Both the position numbers and the translations under genes were made by a program. Source: Streptomyces cinnabarinus (GTDB taxonomy: Bacteria > Actinomycetota > Actinomycetes > Streptomycetales > Streptomycetaceae). Taken from it: DNA of 64,000 bases. Below are positions 9,686 to 19,004 of the stretch, in pieces (the stretch's first letter is position 1; every line of letters starts with the position of its first letter). Where the stretch lies: assembly GCF_027270315.1 (NCBI RefSeq), contig NZ_CP114413.1, positions 434,001 through 498,000 of the forward strand. The letters run 5' to 3'. The notes under the pieces are model-generated. The model made no database searches, was not told the origin of the DNA, and worked only from the letters and a program-made list of their open reading frames with translations.

Positions 9686-10669
9686 CTACCAGCGGGTTTC
9701 GACCTGTTCCTTGATCCGCCGCTCGTACAGGTCCCGGATCGCCCCCAGGGTCTGCTCGGACAGCTCCGGGAGGGTGGCGGCGGTGGCGTTGGCGCGGGCC
9801 TGCTCGGGCGAGCGGGCGCCGGGGATCACGCTGGTCACGCCGGGTTGCTGGATGATCCAGCGCAGGGCGAGCTGGGCCGGGGTGAAGCCCTCGGGGGCGA
9901 GGGCGGAGAACTCGGCGGCGGCCTCGACGCCGGTCGTGTAGTCGACGCCGGAGAAGGTCTCGCCCTGGTCGAAGGCCTCGCCGTGCCGGTTGTAGGTGCG
10001 GTGGTCGTTCGCCGGGAAGACGGTGTCCTTGGTGTACTTGCCGGACAGCAGTCCGGAGGCCAGCGGGACCCGGGCGATGATGCCGACGCCCGCCTCCCGC
10101 GCGGCGGGCAGCACCTCCAGCAGCGGCTTCATCCGGAAGGGGTTCAGGATGATCTGCACGCTCGCCACGCCCGGCCGGACGATCGCGGTGAGCGCCTCGG
10201 CGCAGGTCTCCACGCTCACGCCGTAGGCGGCGACGCGCTCCTCGGCGACGAGGGTGTCCAGGGCGTCGAACACCTCGTCTCTGGAGTAGACCGGCGTGGG
10301 CGGGCAGTGCAGCTGCACCAGGTCGATGCGGTCGACGCCGAGGTTGCGGCGGGAACGGTCGTTCCAGGCGCGGAAGTTGTCCAGGACGTAGTTCTCCGGG
10401 ATCTGGTCGACCCGGCGGCCCATCTTGGTGGCGACCAGGACGTGCAGATCGGGCCGGCCGCTCAGGAAGGAGGCGATGGTCTGCTCGCTGCGGCCGTCGC
10501 CGTAGACGTCCGCGGTGTCGAAGAAGGTCACGCCCGTCTCGGCCGCCGTCTCCAGCACCTTGAGGGCGTCCTTGTCGTCGACGTCTCCCCAGTCTGCGCC
10601 CAGTTGCCAGGTGCCGAGACCGACCACTGATGCGTGCTGTTGCGACCTGCTGAATGTGCGCTCGTCCAT
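9686..10669 (-). CDS. Aldo/keto reductase
   Basis: A 327-residue TIM-barrel NADPH-dependent oxidoreductase. All four catalytic residues of the family are visible: Asp and Tyr in FFDTADVYGDG (near residue 50), Lys in VLVATKMGRR (near 80) and His in LVQLHCPP (near 120). The C-terminal cofactor-binding segment is also present (VTSVIPGARSPEQARAN). It reduces carbonyl compounds to alcohols; the physiological substrate cannot be told from sequence. It is followed on the same strand by nothing obvious and stands 14 bases downstream of the flavin monooxygenase gene, so the two may be cotranscribed. Confidence 0.9.
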   Translation of the reverse strand: MDERTFSRSQQHASVVGLGTWQLGADWGDVDDKDALKVLETAAETGVTFFDTADVYGDGRSEQTIASFLSGRPDLHVLVATKMGRRVDQIPENYVLDNFRAWNDRSRRNLGVDRIDLVQLHCPPTPVYSRDEVFDALDTLVAEERVAAYGVSVETCAEALTAIVRPGVASVQIILNPFRMKPLLEVLPAAREAGVGIIARVPLASGLLSGKYTKDTVFPANDHRTYNRHGEAFDQGETFSGVDYTTGVEAAAEFSALAPEGFTPAQLALRWIIQQPGVTSVIPGARSPEQARANATAATLPELSEQTLGAIRDLYERRIKEQVETRW

Positions 10670-10682
10670 GGGCGTCAGTCTG

Positions 10683-11933
10683 TCATCCGCGCCGCTCAGG
10701 CACTTCTTCGGGCTGCCGACCGGAGGACAGGGTCCGGGCCTGCACGGTGCGCGCGAGCCTCGGGCCGAGCCAGCGCTTGAACCGGCGCAGCGCCTCCAGT
10801 CGGCCCGCCGCCCGGTCGAGGCGGTAGTAGAGCTGGGGCGGTACGTAGGGCAGCAGCGGCGAGTGGCGCTGGCCGAGCAGGGCGAACATCTGCTCGGGCG
10901 GGAGATGGATGTAGCGGGGCAGGTTCTCGTACCACTGGGCGCTGTAGCGGGCCGCGCTCTGGAGCGGGAGCAGGGCCTGCTTGCGTTCGCCTTCGTACTG
11001 GGCGAGGGCCCGGGGCAGTTGGGGGTGCTCGCGCAGGGCGCCGGCCAGCGCGATGGCGTCCTCCAGGGCGAGGGTGGTGCCGGCGCCGATGGAGTAGTGC
11101 GTGGTGTGGGCGGCGTCGCCGAGCAGGACCAGGTTGTCGCGGTACCAGGTCCGGTTGGTCAGCGTGCGGAAGTTCAGCCAGGAGGAGCTGCCGTCGGCCG
11201 GTGCCCGGCCGATCAGGGCGTGGCCGTCGAGGGTGTCGGCGAACAGCTTCTCCAGCAGGGCGAGTCCGTCGGCCTCGTCGGCGCGGTCCAGGCCGAGGCC
11301 GGTGAAGGTCTCGGGGGCGCATTCGATGACGACGGTGCTGCGGTCGGGGCCGAAGCCGTAGCCGTAGGCCCAGATCCAGCCGTGGTCGGTCTCGACGAAG
11401 GCGAAGGTGAAGGCGTCGAAGACCTTGGGGGTGCCGAGCCAGATGTAGTGGTTGCGGCCGGGGCTGAGCTCGGTGCCGAAGTGCCCGGCGTGGCGGGTGC
11501 GCAGGGCGCTGTGCACTCCGTCGGCGGCGACGACGAGGTCGGCTCCGGCGGGCGGGCCGGCGGCGTCGATCTCGCTCTCGTACTCCAGGTGTACGCCGAG
11601 GGCGCGGGCGCGGGCGGCGAGAAGTTCCAGGAGGCGGTGGCGGCCGATGCCGAAGCCCTCGTCGCCGCCGTGCCGGGTGGTCAGGTCGCGGACCCGGGCC
11701 ACGCCTTCGTTCCAGTTGACCGAGTGGTCGGCGACGGCCTGCGCGGACACGGGGTCGTGTTCCTGCAGCCGGTCGAGCAGTCCGCGCCAGTAGGTGACGC
11801 CCCAGCCGTAGGTCGAGCCCTCCGGGTTGCGTTCGTGGACGGTGATGTCGTGGGACGGGTCCTGCAGCTTCAACAGGATCGAGAGATACAGGCCGGCGGG
11901 CCCGCCTCCCACACAGACGACCTTCACGCGCAC
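10683..11933 (-). CDS. FAD-dependent monooxygenase, anthraniloyl/salicylyl-CoA hydroxylase-like
   Basis: A 416-residue flavoprotein with the dinucleotide-binding motif VCVGGGPAGLYLS at the N-terminus, DG motif VVAADGVHSALR near residue 165 and FAD ribityl motif LLGDAAHTTHYSIGAG near 275. The segment TYGWGVTYW and overall order resemble the flavin domain of anthraniloyl-CoA or salicylyl-CoA monooxygenases, but the second domain of the former is absent. GTG start. Likely operon partner is the aldo/keto reductase 14 bases downstream. Aromatic ring hydroxylation is the best guess; substrate unknown. Confidence 0.8.
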   Translation of the reverse strand: MRVKVVCVGGGPAGLYLSILLKLQDPSHDITVHERNPEGSTYGWGVTYWRGLLDRLQEHDPVSAQAVADHSVNWNEGVARVRDLTTRHGGDEGFGIGRHRLLELLAARARALGVHLEYESEIDAAGPPAGADLVVAADGVHSALRTRHAGHFGTELSPGRNHYIWLGTPKVFDAFTFAFVETDHGWIWAYGYGFGPDRSTVVIECAPETFTGLGLDRADEADGLALLEKLFADTLDGHALIGRAPADGSSSWLNFRTLTNRTWYRDNLVLLGDAAHTTHYSIGAGTTLALEDAIALAGALREHPQLPRALAQYEGERKQALLPLQSAARYSAQWYENLPRYIHLPPEQMFALLGQRHSPLLPYVPPQLYYRLDRAAGRLEALRRFKRWLGPRLARTVQARTLSSGRQPEEVPERRG

Positions 11934-12272
11934 CCCTCGGAATCACTCAAAGCGATCATTTCGAGACGGAGGGTAGCAGTGCGGACGGCGGGGATCCGGC
12001 TTCCGGATCGCGTCACTTTCGGGGCGTGACCCAGGCCACCCTCAGCGCACCCCCGAGTGAAAGACCACCCGAATCAGGACTCCAGGGAGAAGGAATTGCC
12101 CGTTCCGGTGGATCTCGGCATATGCACGCAGCAAGATCATCCTGGTTCAACCTTGCATGACATGTAGGTAATTGTCCGGATCAGAGCCAACCGCTCCGGC
12201 CGGATTTCTCCTGGTCTCGTCCCGCCCGATAGGCATGCGGAGTCAACAGCCCAACCGAACCGGGAGATCCGT
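11934..12272. other. Intergenic promoter region between monooxygenase (-) and melC operon (+)
   Basis: About 340 bases without a convincing gene; it must hold divergent promoters. An AT-richer island ending in CATGTAGGTAATTGTCCG lies about 95 bases before melC1 and is the best place for the melC promoter, but I cannot assign -35/-10 boxes with confidence. Confidence 0.4.
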
Positions 12273-12647
12273 ATGCCGGAACTCAGCCGTCGCCGCGCGC
12301 TCACCGCCGCGGCCGCCCTCGCCGCCGCCTCCGGAGCCGCCACACTCGCCGCCCCCGCCGCCCGGGCCGCCGGGCACCACCCGGGCTCCTCCCCCGCGCC
12401 CTTCGAGGAGGTCTACAAGGGCCGCCGGATACAGGGCAGGGCCGCCTCCGGCGGCGGCCACCACGACCACGGCGGCGGCTACGGCGTGTTCGTCGACGGG
12501 GTGGAGCTGCACGTGATGCGCAACGCCGACGGCAGCTGGATCAGCGTCGTCAGCCACTACGACCCGGTGGCCACCCCGCGCGCCGCCGCGCGGGCCGCGG
12601 TCGACGAGCTCCAGGGCGCCGCGCTCCTTCCCTTCCCCGCCAACTGA
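12273..12647 (+). CDS. melC1: Tyrosinase cofactor / copper chaperone MelC1
   Basis: A 124-residue protein beginning with a twin-arginine signal ([17 protein letters not shown]) and an AxA-type cleavage region near residue 33. The mature part is His-rich (GHHDHGGG) and contains the conserved core [20 protein letters not shown]. In Streptomyces MelC1 delivers copper to apotyrosinase and carries it through the Tat system as a complex. A GGGAG ribosome site precedes the ATG. The tyrosinase gene follows after 35 bases, the standard mel operon order. Confidence 0.95.
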   Translation: MPELSRRRALTAAAALAAASGAATLAAPAARAAGHHPGSSPAPFEEVYKGRRIQGRAASGGGHHDHGGGYGVFVDGVELHVMRNADGSWISVVSHYDPVATPRAAARAAVDELQGAALLPFPAN

Positions 12648-12682
12648 CCCGCCCCTCACGCACCTTCCGGGAGCAACCGCAC

Positions 12683-13507
12683 ATGACCGTCCGCAAGAAC
12701 CAGGCGTCCCTGACCGCCGACGAGAAGCGCCGCTTGGTCGCCGCCGTCCTGGAGCTCAAGCGCAGCGGCCGCTACGACGAGTTCGTCACCACGCACAACG
12801 CCTTCATCGTCGCCGACACGGACAACGGCGAGCGCACGGGCCACCGTTCGCCGTCCTTCCTGCCCTGGCACCGCAGATTCCTGCTCGACTTCGAGGGCGC
12901 CCTCCAGCAGGTGGACGCCTCGGTCGCGCTGCCCTACTGGGACTGGAGCACCGACCGCACCGCGCGCGCCTCGCTGTGGGCGCCGGACTTCCTCGGCGGC
13001 ACCGGGCGCAGCCTGGACGGCCGGGTGATGGACGGGCCGTTCGCCGCCTCGACCGGCAACTGGACCATCAACGTCCGGGTGGACGGCCGTGATTACCTGC
13101 GCCGGGCCCTCGGCTCCGGCGGGCGGCAGCTGCCCACCCCGGCCGAGGTGGACTCGGTGCTGGCCATGGAGACGTACGACATGGCGCCCTGGAACAGCGG
13201 CTCGGACGGGTTCCGCAACCATCTGGAGGGCTGGCGCGGGGTCAATCTGCACAACCGGGTGCATGTGTGGGTCGGCGGGCAGATGGCGACCGGGGTCTCC
13301 CCCAACGACCCGGTGTTCTGGCTGCACCACGCCTACATCGACAAGCTGTGGGCGGACTGGCAGCGCCGGCACCCCCGCTCCGCCTACCTTCCGGCCGCGG
13401 GCACGCCGAACGTGGTCGACCTCAACGACACCATGAAGCCGTGGAACAACGTGCGGCCCGCCGACCTGCTGGACCACACCCCGCACTACACGTTCGACGC
13501 GGCCTGA
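12683..13507 (+). CDS. melC2: Tyrosinase (monophenol oxidase)
   Basis: A 274-residue type-3 copper enzyme of typical Streptomyces length. CuA ligands are His38 (TTHNAF), His54 (TGHRSPSF) and His63 (PWHRRF). CuB ligands are in LHNRVHVW (about 190 and 194) and FWLHHAYIDK (about 216). It oxidises tyrosine to DOPA and dopaquinone, giving melanin. It has no signal peptide of its own, consistent with export by hitch-hiking on MelC1. The gene ends 6 bases before the convergent RNase H gene. Confidence 0.96.
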   Translation: MTVRKNQASLTADEKRRLVAAVLELKRSGRYDEFVTTHNAFIVADTDNGERTGHRSPSFLPWHRRFLLDFEGALQQVDASVALPYWDWSTDRTARASLWAPDFLGGTGRSLDGRVMDGPFAASTGNWTINVRVDGRDYLRRALGSGGRQLPTPAEVDSVLAMETYDMAPWNSGSDGFRNHLEGWRGVNLHNRVHVWVGGQMATGVSPNDPVFWLHHAYIDKLWADWQRRHPRSAYLPAAGTPNVVDLNDTMKPWNNVRPADLLDHTPHYTFDAA

Positions 13508-13513
13508 TCCGGC

Positions 13514-14194
13514 TCAGGCCTCCGCGGAACGGCACTCCGGGTGGCCCCAGCCCTGCGCGTTCTTGGCGATGGACTCACCCGCCGCGTAGGAGCGGCCGCA
13601 CAGGCAGCGGCCGGGGAACTTCGCCTTGATGGTGCGCGCGGAGGAGCCGCCGCTCTTCTTCGCGGCCGTGGGGCGGCGGCGCGGCGCCTTGGCGGGGGTG
13701 TCCGCAGCAGCGGGCGGCTCGGGCGAGCCGAGGCCGCTGCCCGCGGGCTCCTGCACGGTGGCCGCCTGACTGGCGGCGCGGTCGGCGAAGTCGTTGAGCT
13801 TGTCGCCGTCCACCTGGTGGGCGGGCACGTAGCGGAACTCCACGGAGCGGCCGGCCAGGAGCTCGTCGATGCGTACGACGAGCTCCTGGTTGGCGACCGG
13901 CTTGCCGGCCGAGGTCTTCCAGCCGTTGCGCTTCCAGCCGGGCAGCCAGGTGGTGACCGCCTTCATGGCGTACTGGGAGTCCATCCGGACCTCCAGCGGT
14001 ACGCCGGGGTCGGTCGCCGCCAACAGGCGCTCCAGAGCGGTCAGTTCCGCCACGTTGTTGGTGGCCTTGCCGAGCGGCCCGGCCTCCCAGCGGGCCGGGG
14101 TCTCGCTCTCGTCGGCCACCACCCAGGCCCAGCCCGCGGGTCCGGGGTTTCCCTTCGAAGCCCCGTCGCACGCGGCCACTACTCGTTCACGCAT
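13514..14194 (-). CDS. Ribonuclease HI with C-terminal zinc-ribbon-like tail
   Basis: A 226-residue protein. The RNase HI domain spans about residues 1-145 with acidic catalytic residues Asp10 (CDGASKGNPG), Glu50 (NNVAELTAL), Asp72 (RMDSQYA) and Asp138 (DFADRAAS). It cleaves RNA in RNA:DNA hybrids. A Pro/Ala/Lys linker follows. The last 40 residues hold CLCG and HPEC, a CxC-x19-HxxC arrangement that could bind zinc. This extra tail is absent from classical E. coli-type RnhA (about 155 residues). Monocistronic. Confidence 0.88.
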   Translation of the reverse strand: MRERVVAACDGASKGNPGPAGWAWVVADESETPARWEAGPLGKATNNVAELTALERLLAATDPGVPLEVRMDSQYAMKAVTTWLPGWKRNGWKTSAGKPVANQELVVRIDELLAGRSVEFRYVPAHQVDGDKLNDFADRAASQAATVQEPAGSGLGSPEPPAAADTPAKAPRRRPTAAKKSGGSSARTIKAKFPGRCLCGRSYAAGESIAKNAQGWGHPECRSAEA

Positions 14195-14228
14195 GCGCCG
14201 ATCATGCCATGGGCCGAAGGGGTGCCGG

Positions 14229-15029
14229 TCAGACGTCGGTGAGCTTGGGCATCTCGCCCTGGGTGGAGGTGACGTCGATCACCGAGAAGTTCGCGCCCTG
14301 CGGGTCGCTGAGTGCCGCGAACCGGCCGAACGGCGAGTCCATCGGCCCGAACCGCAGCACACCGCCGAGCTTGGTCGCCTTCGACACGGCCTCGTCGCAG
14401 TCGGGGACCGAGAAGTAGACGTTGATGTACGCCTGTACCTCGGGCGGGAACTCCTCGGTCATCTTCATCCGGCCGAGGACGGGGGCGTCGGTGATGTTGA
14501 AGATCCGGAAGTCGACTCCGTCGTCCTCCATCTGCTGCGCCGTGTACCGCGGGAACACGGCGGGGAAGAAGGTGTCGGACTTCTCCGGCTCACGGGTGAA
14601 GACCTCGGCCCAGCAGAACGCGCCGGGCTGCTCGGGCGGGGCCTCGAAGCCCTCGTGCTCGCCCGCCTGCCACACCCCGAAGACGACGCCGCTCGGATCG
14701 CGGCCCAGGCACATGGTGCCGAAGTCGCCGACCTGCATCGGCTCCATCAGCACCTCGCCGCCGTTGTCCCGGATCCGGCCCGCGGTGGCGGCGGCGTCCG
14801 GGGAGGCGAAGTAGAGGCACCACTGGGACTGGCCCTCCTGCCCGGGCATGGGCGGGACGACGGCGGCGACCGCCTTGCCGTCCGCGTACGCCTGGGTGTA
14901 GTTGCCGTACTCCGACGACGACTCGCCGAAGGTCCAGCCCAGGACGTCGCCGTAGAAGCTCTTGGCTCCCTCGACGTCGCTGAACATCGCATCGGCCCAA
15001 CAGGGGGTTCCCTCTGGCTGTACGGCCAT
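14229..15029 (-). CDS. VOC (glyoxalase/bleomycin-resistance fold) two-domain protein
   Basis: A 266-residue protein made of two tandem VOC domains. The first begins [19 protein letters not shown]; the second begins [19 protein letters not shown]. The pattern matches the actinobacterial group that includes the mycobacterial antigen CFP30B, whose substrate is not known. The start [11 protein letters not shown] was chosen because upstream in-frame residues are Pro/Arg-rich noise running through the neighbouring gene's start. It is divergent from the alcohol dehydrogenase gene across about 130 bases. Confidence 0.85.
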   Translation of the reverse strand: MAVQPEGTPCWADAMFSDVEGAKSFYGDVLGWTFGESSSEYGNYTQAYADGKAVAAVVPPMPGQEGQSQWCLYFASPDAAATAGRIRDNGGEVLMEPMQVGDFGTMCLGRDPSGVVFGVWQAGEHEGFEAPPEQPGAFCWAEVFTREPEKSDTFFPAVFPRYTAQQMEDDGVDFRIFNITDAPVLGRMKMTEEFPPEVQAYINVYFSVPDCDEAVSKATKLGGVLRFGPMDSPFGRFAALSDPQGANFSVIDVTSTQGEMPKLTDV

Positions 15030-15159
15030 GACTGCGGCCTCTCCGAATCGGTGGTGGGTCCGGTTCCACACGCTAGCCATCCCCCGGGCCAACCGCGCGC
15101 CGAACGACTCAGTCCGTCCCAGACTGGGAGGAAGGGTGTACGGCGGGACGGGGAGCGCG

Positions 15160-16182
15160 ATGGCGGACAGGACGATGCGCACGTGGTCGGTGGCGGCCCC
15201 CGGGCCGGTGGAGGGCGGGGCGCTGCGGTTCGTGGACAGGCCCGTGCCGGTGCCCGGGGACGGTGAATTGCTGGTGCGGGTGCGGGCCTGCGGGGTGTGC
15301 CGCACCGACCTCCATGTCACGGAGGGTGATCTGCCGGTGCACCGGCGTGGGGTGACTCCCGGGCACGAGGTCGTCGGGGTGGTGGCGGGGCTGGGCGCCG
15401 GGGCGAGCGGGTTCGCGCTCGGCGACCGGGTGGGGGTGGCCTGGCTGCGGTGGACGGACGGCACCTGCGGCCACTGTCTGCGCGGCGCGGAGAACCTGTG
15501 CCCCGGTTCGCGGTACACGGGCTGGGACGCGGACGGCGGCTACGCCGAGTACACGACCGTGCCGGCCGCCTTCGCCCACCCGCTGCCCGGCGACCTGGCC
15601 GACGTGGCGCTCGCGCCGCTGCTGTGCGCCGGGATCATCGGCTACCGGGCGCTGCGCCGGGCCGCGCTGCCGCCGGGCGGGCGGCTCGGTCTGTACGGGT
15701 TCGGGGGCAGCGCCCATCTGTGTGCCCAGGTGGCCCTGGCGGAGGGCGCCCGCGTGCATGTGCGCACCCGGGGCGCGGCGGCCCGGCGCCTCGCGCTGGA
15801 GCTGGGGGCGGCGTCCGCGGGCGAGACGCACGAGCCGCTGCCGGAGCCGCTGGACAGCGCCGTCCTGTTCGCGCCCGCCGGGGAGCTGGTCCCGGTGGCC
15901 CTGCGGGCGCTGGACCGGGGCGGAGTGCTCGCGGTCGCCGGGATCCACCTCACCGACATCCCGGCGCTGCGCTACGAGCGGGAGCTGTTCTACGAGCGGG
16001 AGTTGCGCAGCGTCACCGCCAACACCCGTGCGGACGCGCGGGAGTTCCTCGCCCTCGCCGCCCGCTACGGGGTCCGCGCGACCACGCACACCTATCCGCT
16101 GTCCCGGGCCGACCAGGCGCTGCGCGATCTCAAGGCAGGCCGGTTCGACGGAGCGGCCGTACTGGTGAACGACGTGACCTGA
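15160..16182 (+). CDS. Zinc-dependent alcohol dehydrogenase (MDR superfamily)
   Basis: A 340-residue medium-chain dehydrogenase. Catalytic zinc ligands are in [10 protein letters not shown] and PGHEVVGVV. The structural-zinc lobe reads [13 protein letters not shown], with three cysteines and an Asp where the first Cys is usual. The coenzyme region reads [15 protein letters not shown]. It interconverts alcohols and aldehydes with NAD(P). The ATG with GGGAG 5 bases upstream was taken; an ATG 15 bases further in is also possible. It is followed by a 280-base regulatory region rather than an operon partner. Confidence 0.87.
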   Translation: MADRTMRTWSVAAPGPVEGGALRFVDRPVPVPGDGELLVRVRACGVCRTDLHVTEGDLPVHRRGVTPGHEVVGVVAGLGAGASGFALGDRVGVAWLRWTDGTCGHCLRGAENLCPGSRYTGWDADGGYAEYTTVPAAFAHPLPGDLADVALAPLLCAGIIGYRALRRAALPPGGRLGLYGFGGSAHLCAQVALAEGARVHVRTRGAAARRLALELGAASAGETHEPLPEPLDSAVLFAPAGELVPVALRALDRGGVLAVAGIHLTDIPALRYERELFYERELRSVTANTRADAREFLALAARYGVRATTHTYPLSRADQALRDLKAGRFDGAAVLVNDVT

Positions 16183-16288
16183 CCGCGCGCGAAGCTCCCC
16201 GCGCCCATCCCGCGCGCCCCTCGCGCGCCGCCAGTTCGGGCGACATCGACCGGCGCGCGATCACACCATCGTGCCCCATCCGCCGCAA

Positions 16289-16309
16289 CCGGATGTTTGG
16301 CACATCCGG
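16289..16309. promoter_or_regulatory. Perfect inverted repeat 1 upstream of the encapsulin operon
   Basis: CCGGATGT and ACATCCGG are separated by 5 bases (TTGGC). The site lies about 155 bases before the encapsulin start, inside the 281-base gap after the alcohol dehydrogenase gene. Either an operator or a terminator for the upstream gene is possible. Confidence 0.5.
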
Positions 16310-16334
16310 CGCGTGAAACCGCCCCCTTCACGCG
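16310..16334. promoter_or_regulatory. Perfect inverted repeat 2 upstream of the encapsulin operon
   Basis: CGCGTGAA and TTCACGCG are separated by 9 bases and directly abut the previous inverted repeat. Two different adjacent perfect palindromes with unlike arms suggest two binding proteins, or a hairpin followed by an operator. Confidence 0.5.
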
Positions 16335-16463
16335 GTTCCCGGCGATCACCCGCCGCTGTTTGCCTTGTGTACAGACAGCGCCCGCTGTCCACCCCGCGCC
16401 ACGCGGTTGCCGCCACCCGCCGACCACACCGCTCACCCCTGAAACACCCTCCAGGGAGGGACT

Positions 16464-17894
16464 GTGTCCGCACCCGAAAGCGCCGCCGATCCCGCCGTCG
16501 ACGACTCCGCCCCCGCTCCCTCGTTCACCAGCCTCAGCACGCGAGCGGCACGCCAGCTCACCACGACCACCAAGTCCGAACCCCAGATGCAGGCCATCAC
16601 TTCACGATGGCTGCTCAAGATGCTCCCCTGGGTCGATGTCCGGGGCGGCACCTACCGCGTCAACCGGCGGCTCCAGCTGCGGATCGGCCGCGGCCGGGTG
16701 CAGTTCGAGCAGAACGGCGCCGACGACGTGAGGGTCATCCCCCAGACGCTCACCGAACTCCCGGTGCTGCGCGGCTACTCCGACACCGAGGTGCTCCAGC
16801 AGGTCGCCTCCCGGTTCCGGGTCCGTGAGGTACGGGCCGGGCAGGTCCTCTTCGAGGCCGGGCAGCCGGTCACCGAGGCCTATCTCGTCGTGCACGGCCG
16901 CTTCACCCGATACACGGCCGGCAAGTACGGCGAGGAGGAGGTCATCGGGGTCGTCACCGGCGGCGAGGGCATGGGCGACGAGGCCGTCGGCCGCGCCGAC
17001 CCGCTCTGGCTCAGCTCGGTACGCGCCGAGACCGCGGGCGTGGTCCTGGTGCTGCCCTGGGACTCGCTCATGGACTACGTGGACCGCGCGCCCTCGCTCG
17101 CCGCCCAGCTGGAGGCCTTCGCTCAGCGGCAGAGCAAGCCCATGAACCGCAAGGGCGAGGCCGATGTGCCGATGCAGGCCGGCCATGTCGGCGAGCAGAC
17201 GCTGTCCGGCGGCTTCGTCGACTACGACCTCGCCCCGCGCGAGTACGAGTTGTCCCTCACCCAGACCGTGCTGCGGGTGCACACCCGCGTCGCCGACCTC
17301 TACAACGACCCGATGGACCAGACCCAGCAGCAGCTCAGGCTCACGGTCGAGGAGATCCGCGAGCGCCAGGAGTGGGAGCTGGTCAACAACCGTGAGTTCG
17401 GCCTGCTTCACAGCACCGCCTACGACCAGCGCATCAGCACCTTCGCCGGGCCGCCGACCCCCGACGACATGGACGAGCTGCTCTCCATGCGCCGCAAGAC
17501 CAAGCTGTTCCTGGCCCACCCCAAGGCCATCGCCGCCTTCTTCCGCCAGTGCAACCGGCGCGGACTCGTACCCGGCACGGCGAACCTCGACGGACACGAG
17601 GTGCCCGCCTGGCGGGGTGTGCCGCTGCTGCCGTGCGGCAAGATCCCGATCGGCCCGCAGCACACCACCAGCATCATCGCGCTGCGCACCGGCGAGGCCG
17701 ACCAGGGCGTGGTCGGGCTGTACCAGACCGGGATCCCCGAGGAGTTCCAGCCGGGCCTGAACGTGCGGTTCATGGGCATCGACGACGCCGCGATCCTGCG
17801 CTACCTGGTCACCGCCTACTACTCCATGGCGATCCTGGTGCCGGACGCCGCCGGAATCCTGGAGAACGTCCAGATCGGCCGGACGGCCGACTGA
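16464..17894 (+). CDS. Family 2B encapsulin shell protein with inserted cyclic-nucleotide-binding-like domain
   Basis: A 476-residue protein of the EshA-like group. A disordered Ser/Thr/Ala-rich N-arm (residues 1-45) is followed by a shell-type segment ([20 protein letters not shown]). A cNMP-binding-like domain follows at about 95-205 ([26 protein letters not shown] split across it). The HK97-type shell body runs to the C-terminus. Family 2B encapsulins form protein cages around terpene-synthase cargo, and this gene heads the 2-MIB operon, the same order as in S. coelicolor. The phosphate-binding cassette is degenerate (no PRxA Arg; the segment reads WLSSVRAET), so nucleotide binding is uncertain. 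GTG start with AGGGAGGG just upstream. Confidence 0.88.
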   Translation: MSAPESAADPAVDDSAPAPSFTSLSTRAARQLTTTTKSEPQMQAITSRWLLKMLPWVDVRGGTYRVNRRLQLRIGRGRVQFEQNGADDVRVIPQTLTELPVLRGYSDTEVLQQVASRFRVREVRAGQVLFEAGQPVTEAYLVVHGRFTRYTAGKYGEEEVIGVVTGGEGMGDEAVGRADPLWLSSVRAETAGVVLVLPWDSLMDYVDRAPSLAAQLEAFAQRQSKPMNRKGEADVPMQAGHVGEQTLSGGFVDYDLAPREYELSLTQTVLRVHTRVADLYNDPMDQTQQQLRLTVEEIRERQEWELVNNREFGLLHSTAYDQRISTFAGPPTPDDMDELLSMRRKTKLFLAHPKAIAAFFRQCNRRGLVPGTANLDGHEVPAWRGVPLLPCGKIPIGPQHTTSIIALRTGEADQGVVGLYQTGIPEEFQPGLNVRFMGIDDAAILRYLVTAYYSMAILVPDAAGILENVQIGRTAD

Positions 17895-17916
17895 CGGGAC
17901 GGAACGGAATACCCAC

Positions 17917-18960
17917 ATGACTTCCACTGCGTTCCGGGCGCCCGGCCCGCCGAACCTCGCCCGCTCCGTCCGGGACCGGCGCGGCACAGCCGTGCCCGGC
18001 CTGCTGTACCGGCCCGCGGTTCCGGCGGACCCCGAGAAGGTGAAGGAGGTGGATGTACGGCTGGAGGCATGGGCCCGCGAGCTGGATCTGTTCCCCACGG
18101 CGTGGTCGGGTGACTTCGCGGGGTTCCAGTTCGGCCGGGCCGTGGTGCTCCAGCATCCGGGCGCCGCCGACCTGGAGCGCCTCACGGCGGCCGGGAAGCT
18201 GCTGCTCGCGGAGAACGTCGTCGACAGCTGCTATTGCGAGGTCTCCGAGGGCCGGGGCGCCTCGGCGCGCGGTCTGGGCGGACGGCTCGTCATCGCCCAG
18301 TCGGCGCTCGACCCCTACCACGGCGACCCCGAGCATGAGGAGCGCTGGCGGCTCGGCGTCCAGGCGGACGGGCCGCTGCGCTCCTACCACTGGGCCCTGA
18401 AGGACTACGCCGCCTTCGCCACCCCGAGCCAGACCTCCCGGTTCGTGCACGACATCGCGCGGCTGCACCTGGGGTATCTCGGGGAGGCCGCCTGGGCGGA
18501 GACCGGGTACATGCCGCGGGTGTGGGAGTACCTGACGATGCGGCAGTTCAACAACTTCCGTCCGTGTCTCTCGCTCGTCGACGCCGTCGACGGCTACGAG
18601 CTGCCCGAGCCCTTGTACGCCCGGCCCGAGATCCAGCGGGTGACGGCGCTGGCCTGCAACGCCACCACGATCGTCAACGACCTGTACTCGTTCACCAAGG
18701 AGCTGGCGAGCGATCCGACGCATCTGAATCTGCCCGTGGTCGTCGCCGCCAACGAGCGGTGCGGTCTCAAGGACGCCTATCTGGAGTCCGTCGAGATCCA
18801 CAACCGGGTCATGGCCGCCTTCGAGGAGGAGGCCGAAGTCGTCGCCGCCCTGTCACCCCTCGTCGGCCGCTACACCGAGGGCCTCGCGGCCTGGGTCGCC
18901 GGAAACCACGAATGGCACGCCACCAACACCCACCGCTACCACCTGCCCGACTACTGGTAA
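17917..18960 (+). CDS. 2-methylisoborneol synthase-type terpene cyclase, short N-terminus and altered Asp motif
   Basis: A 347-residue class I terpene cyclase. The NSE metal motif is intact: Asn254, Ser258 and Glu262 in NDLYSFTKE. MRQFNNFRP and the C-terminal HRYHLPDYW match 2-MIB synthases. The aspartate-rich motif reads D-S-C-Y-C-E at 103-108, where known 2-MIB synthases have DDCYCE, so the second Asp is Ser. Characterised Streptomyces enzymes are about 440 residues, with a long Pro-rich N-terminal region implicated in encapsulin loading; here only about 33 residues precede the catalytic domain. It is expected to cyclise 2-methyl-GPP inside the shell encoded 22 bases upstream. Product could be 2-MIB or a relative such as 2-methylenebornane. 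Confidence 0.85.
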   Translation: MTSTAFRAPGPPNLARSVRDRRGTAVPGLLYRPAVPADPEKVKEVDVRLEAWARELDLFPTAWSGDFAGFQFGRAVVLQHPGAADLERLTAAGKLLLAENVVDSCYCEVSEGRGASARGLGGRLVIAQSALDPYHGDPEHEERWRLGVQADGPLRSYHWALKDYAAFATPSQTSRFVHDIARLHLGYLGEAAWAETGYMPRVWEYLTMRQFNNFRPCLSLVDAVDGYELPEPLYARPEIQRVTALACNATTIVNDLYSFTKELASDPTHLNLPVVVAANERCGLKDAYLESVEIHNRVMAAFEEEAEVVAALSPLVGRYTEGLAAWVAGNHEWHATNTHRYHLPDYW

Positions 18961-19004
18961 CCCCCACCCTGACAGCACGTCAGAAGCACCAGGAGGAATC
19001 CGCG

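Noticed and set aside
18522..19004. N-terminal extension of the methyltransferase frame into the terpene cyclase gene
   Set aside because: Overlaps the end of the cyclase in another frame; the TTG with AGGAGG at 18991 gives the family N-terminus.
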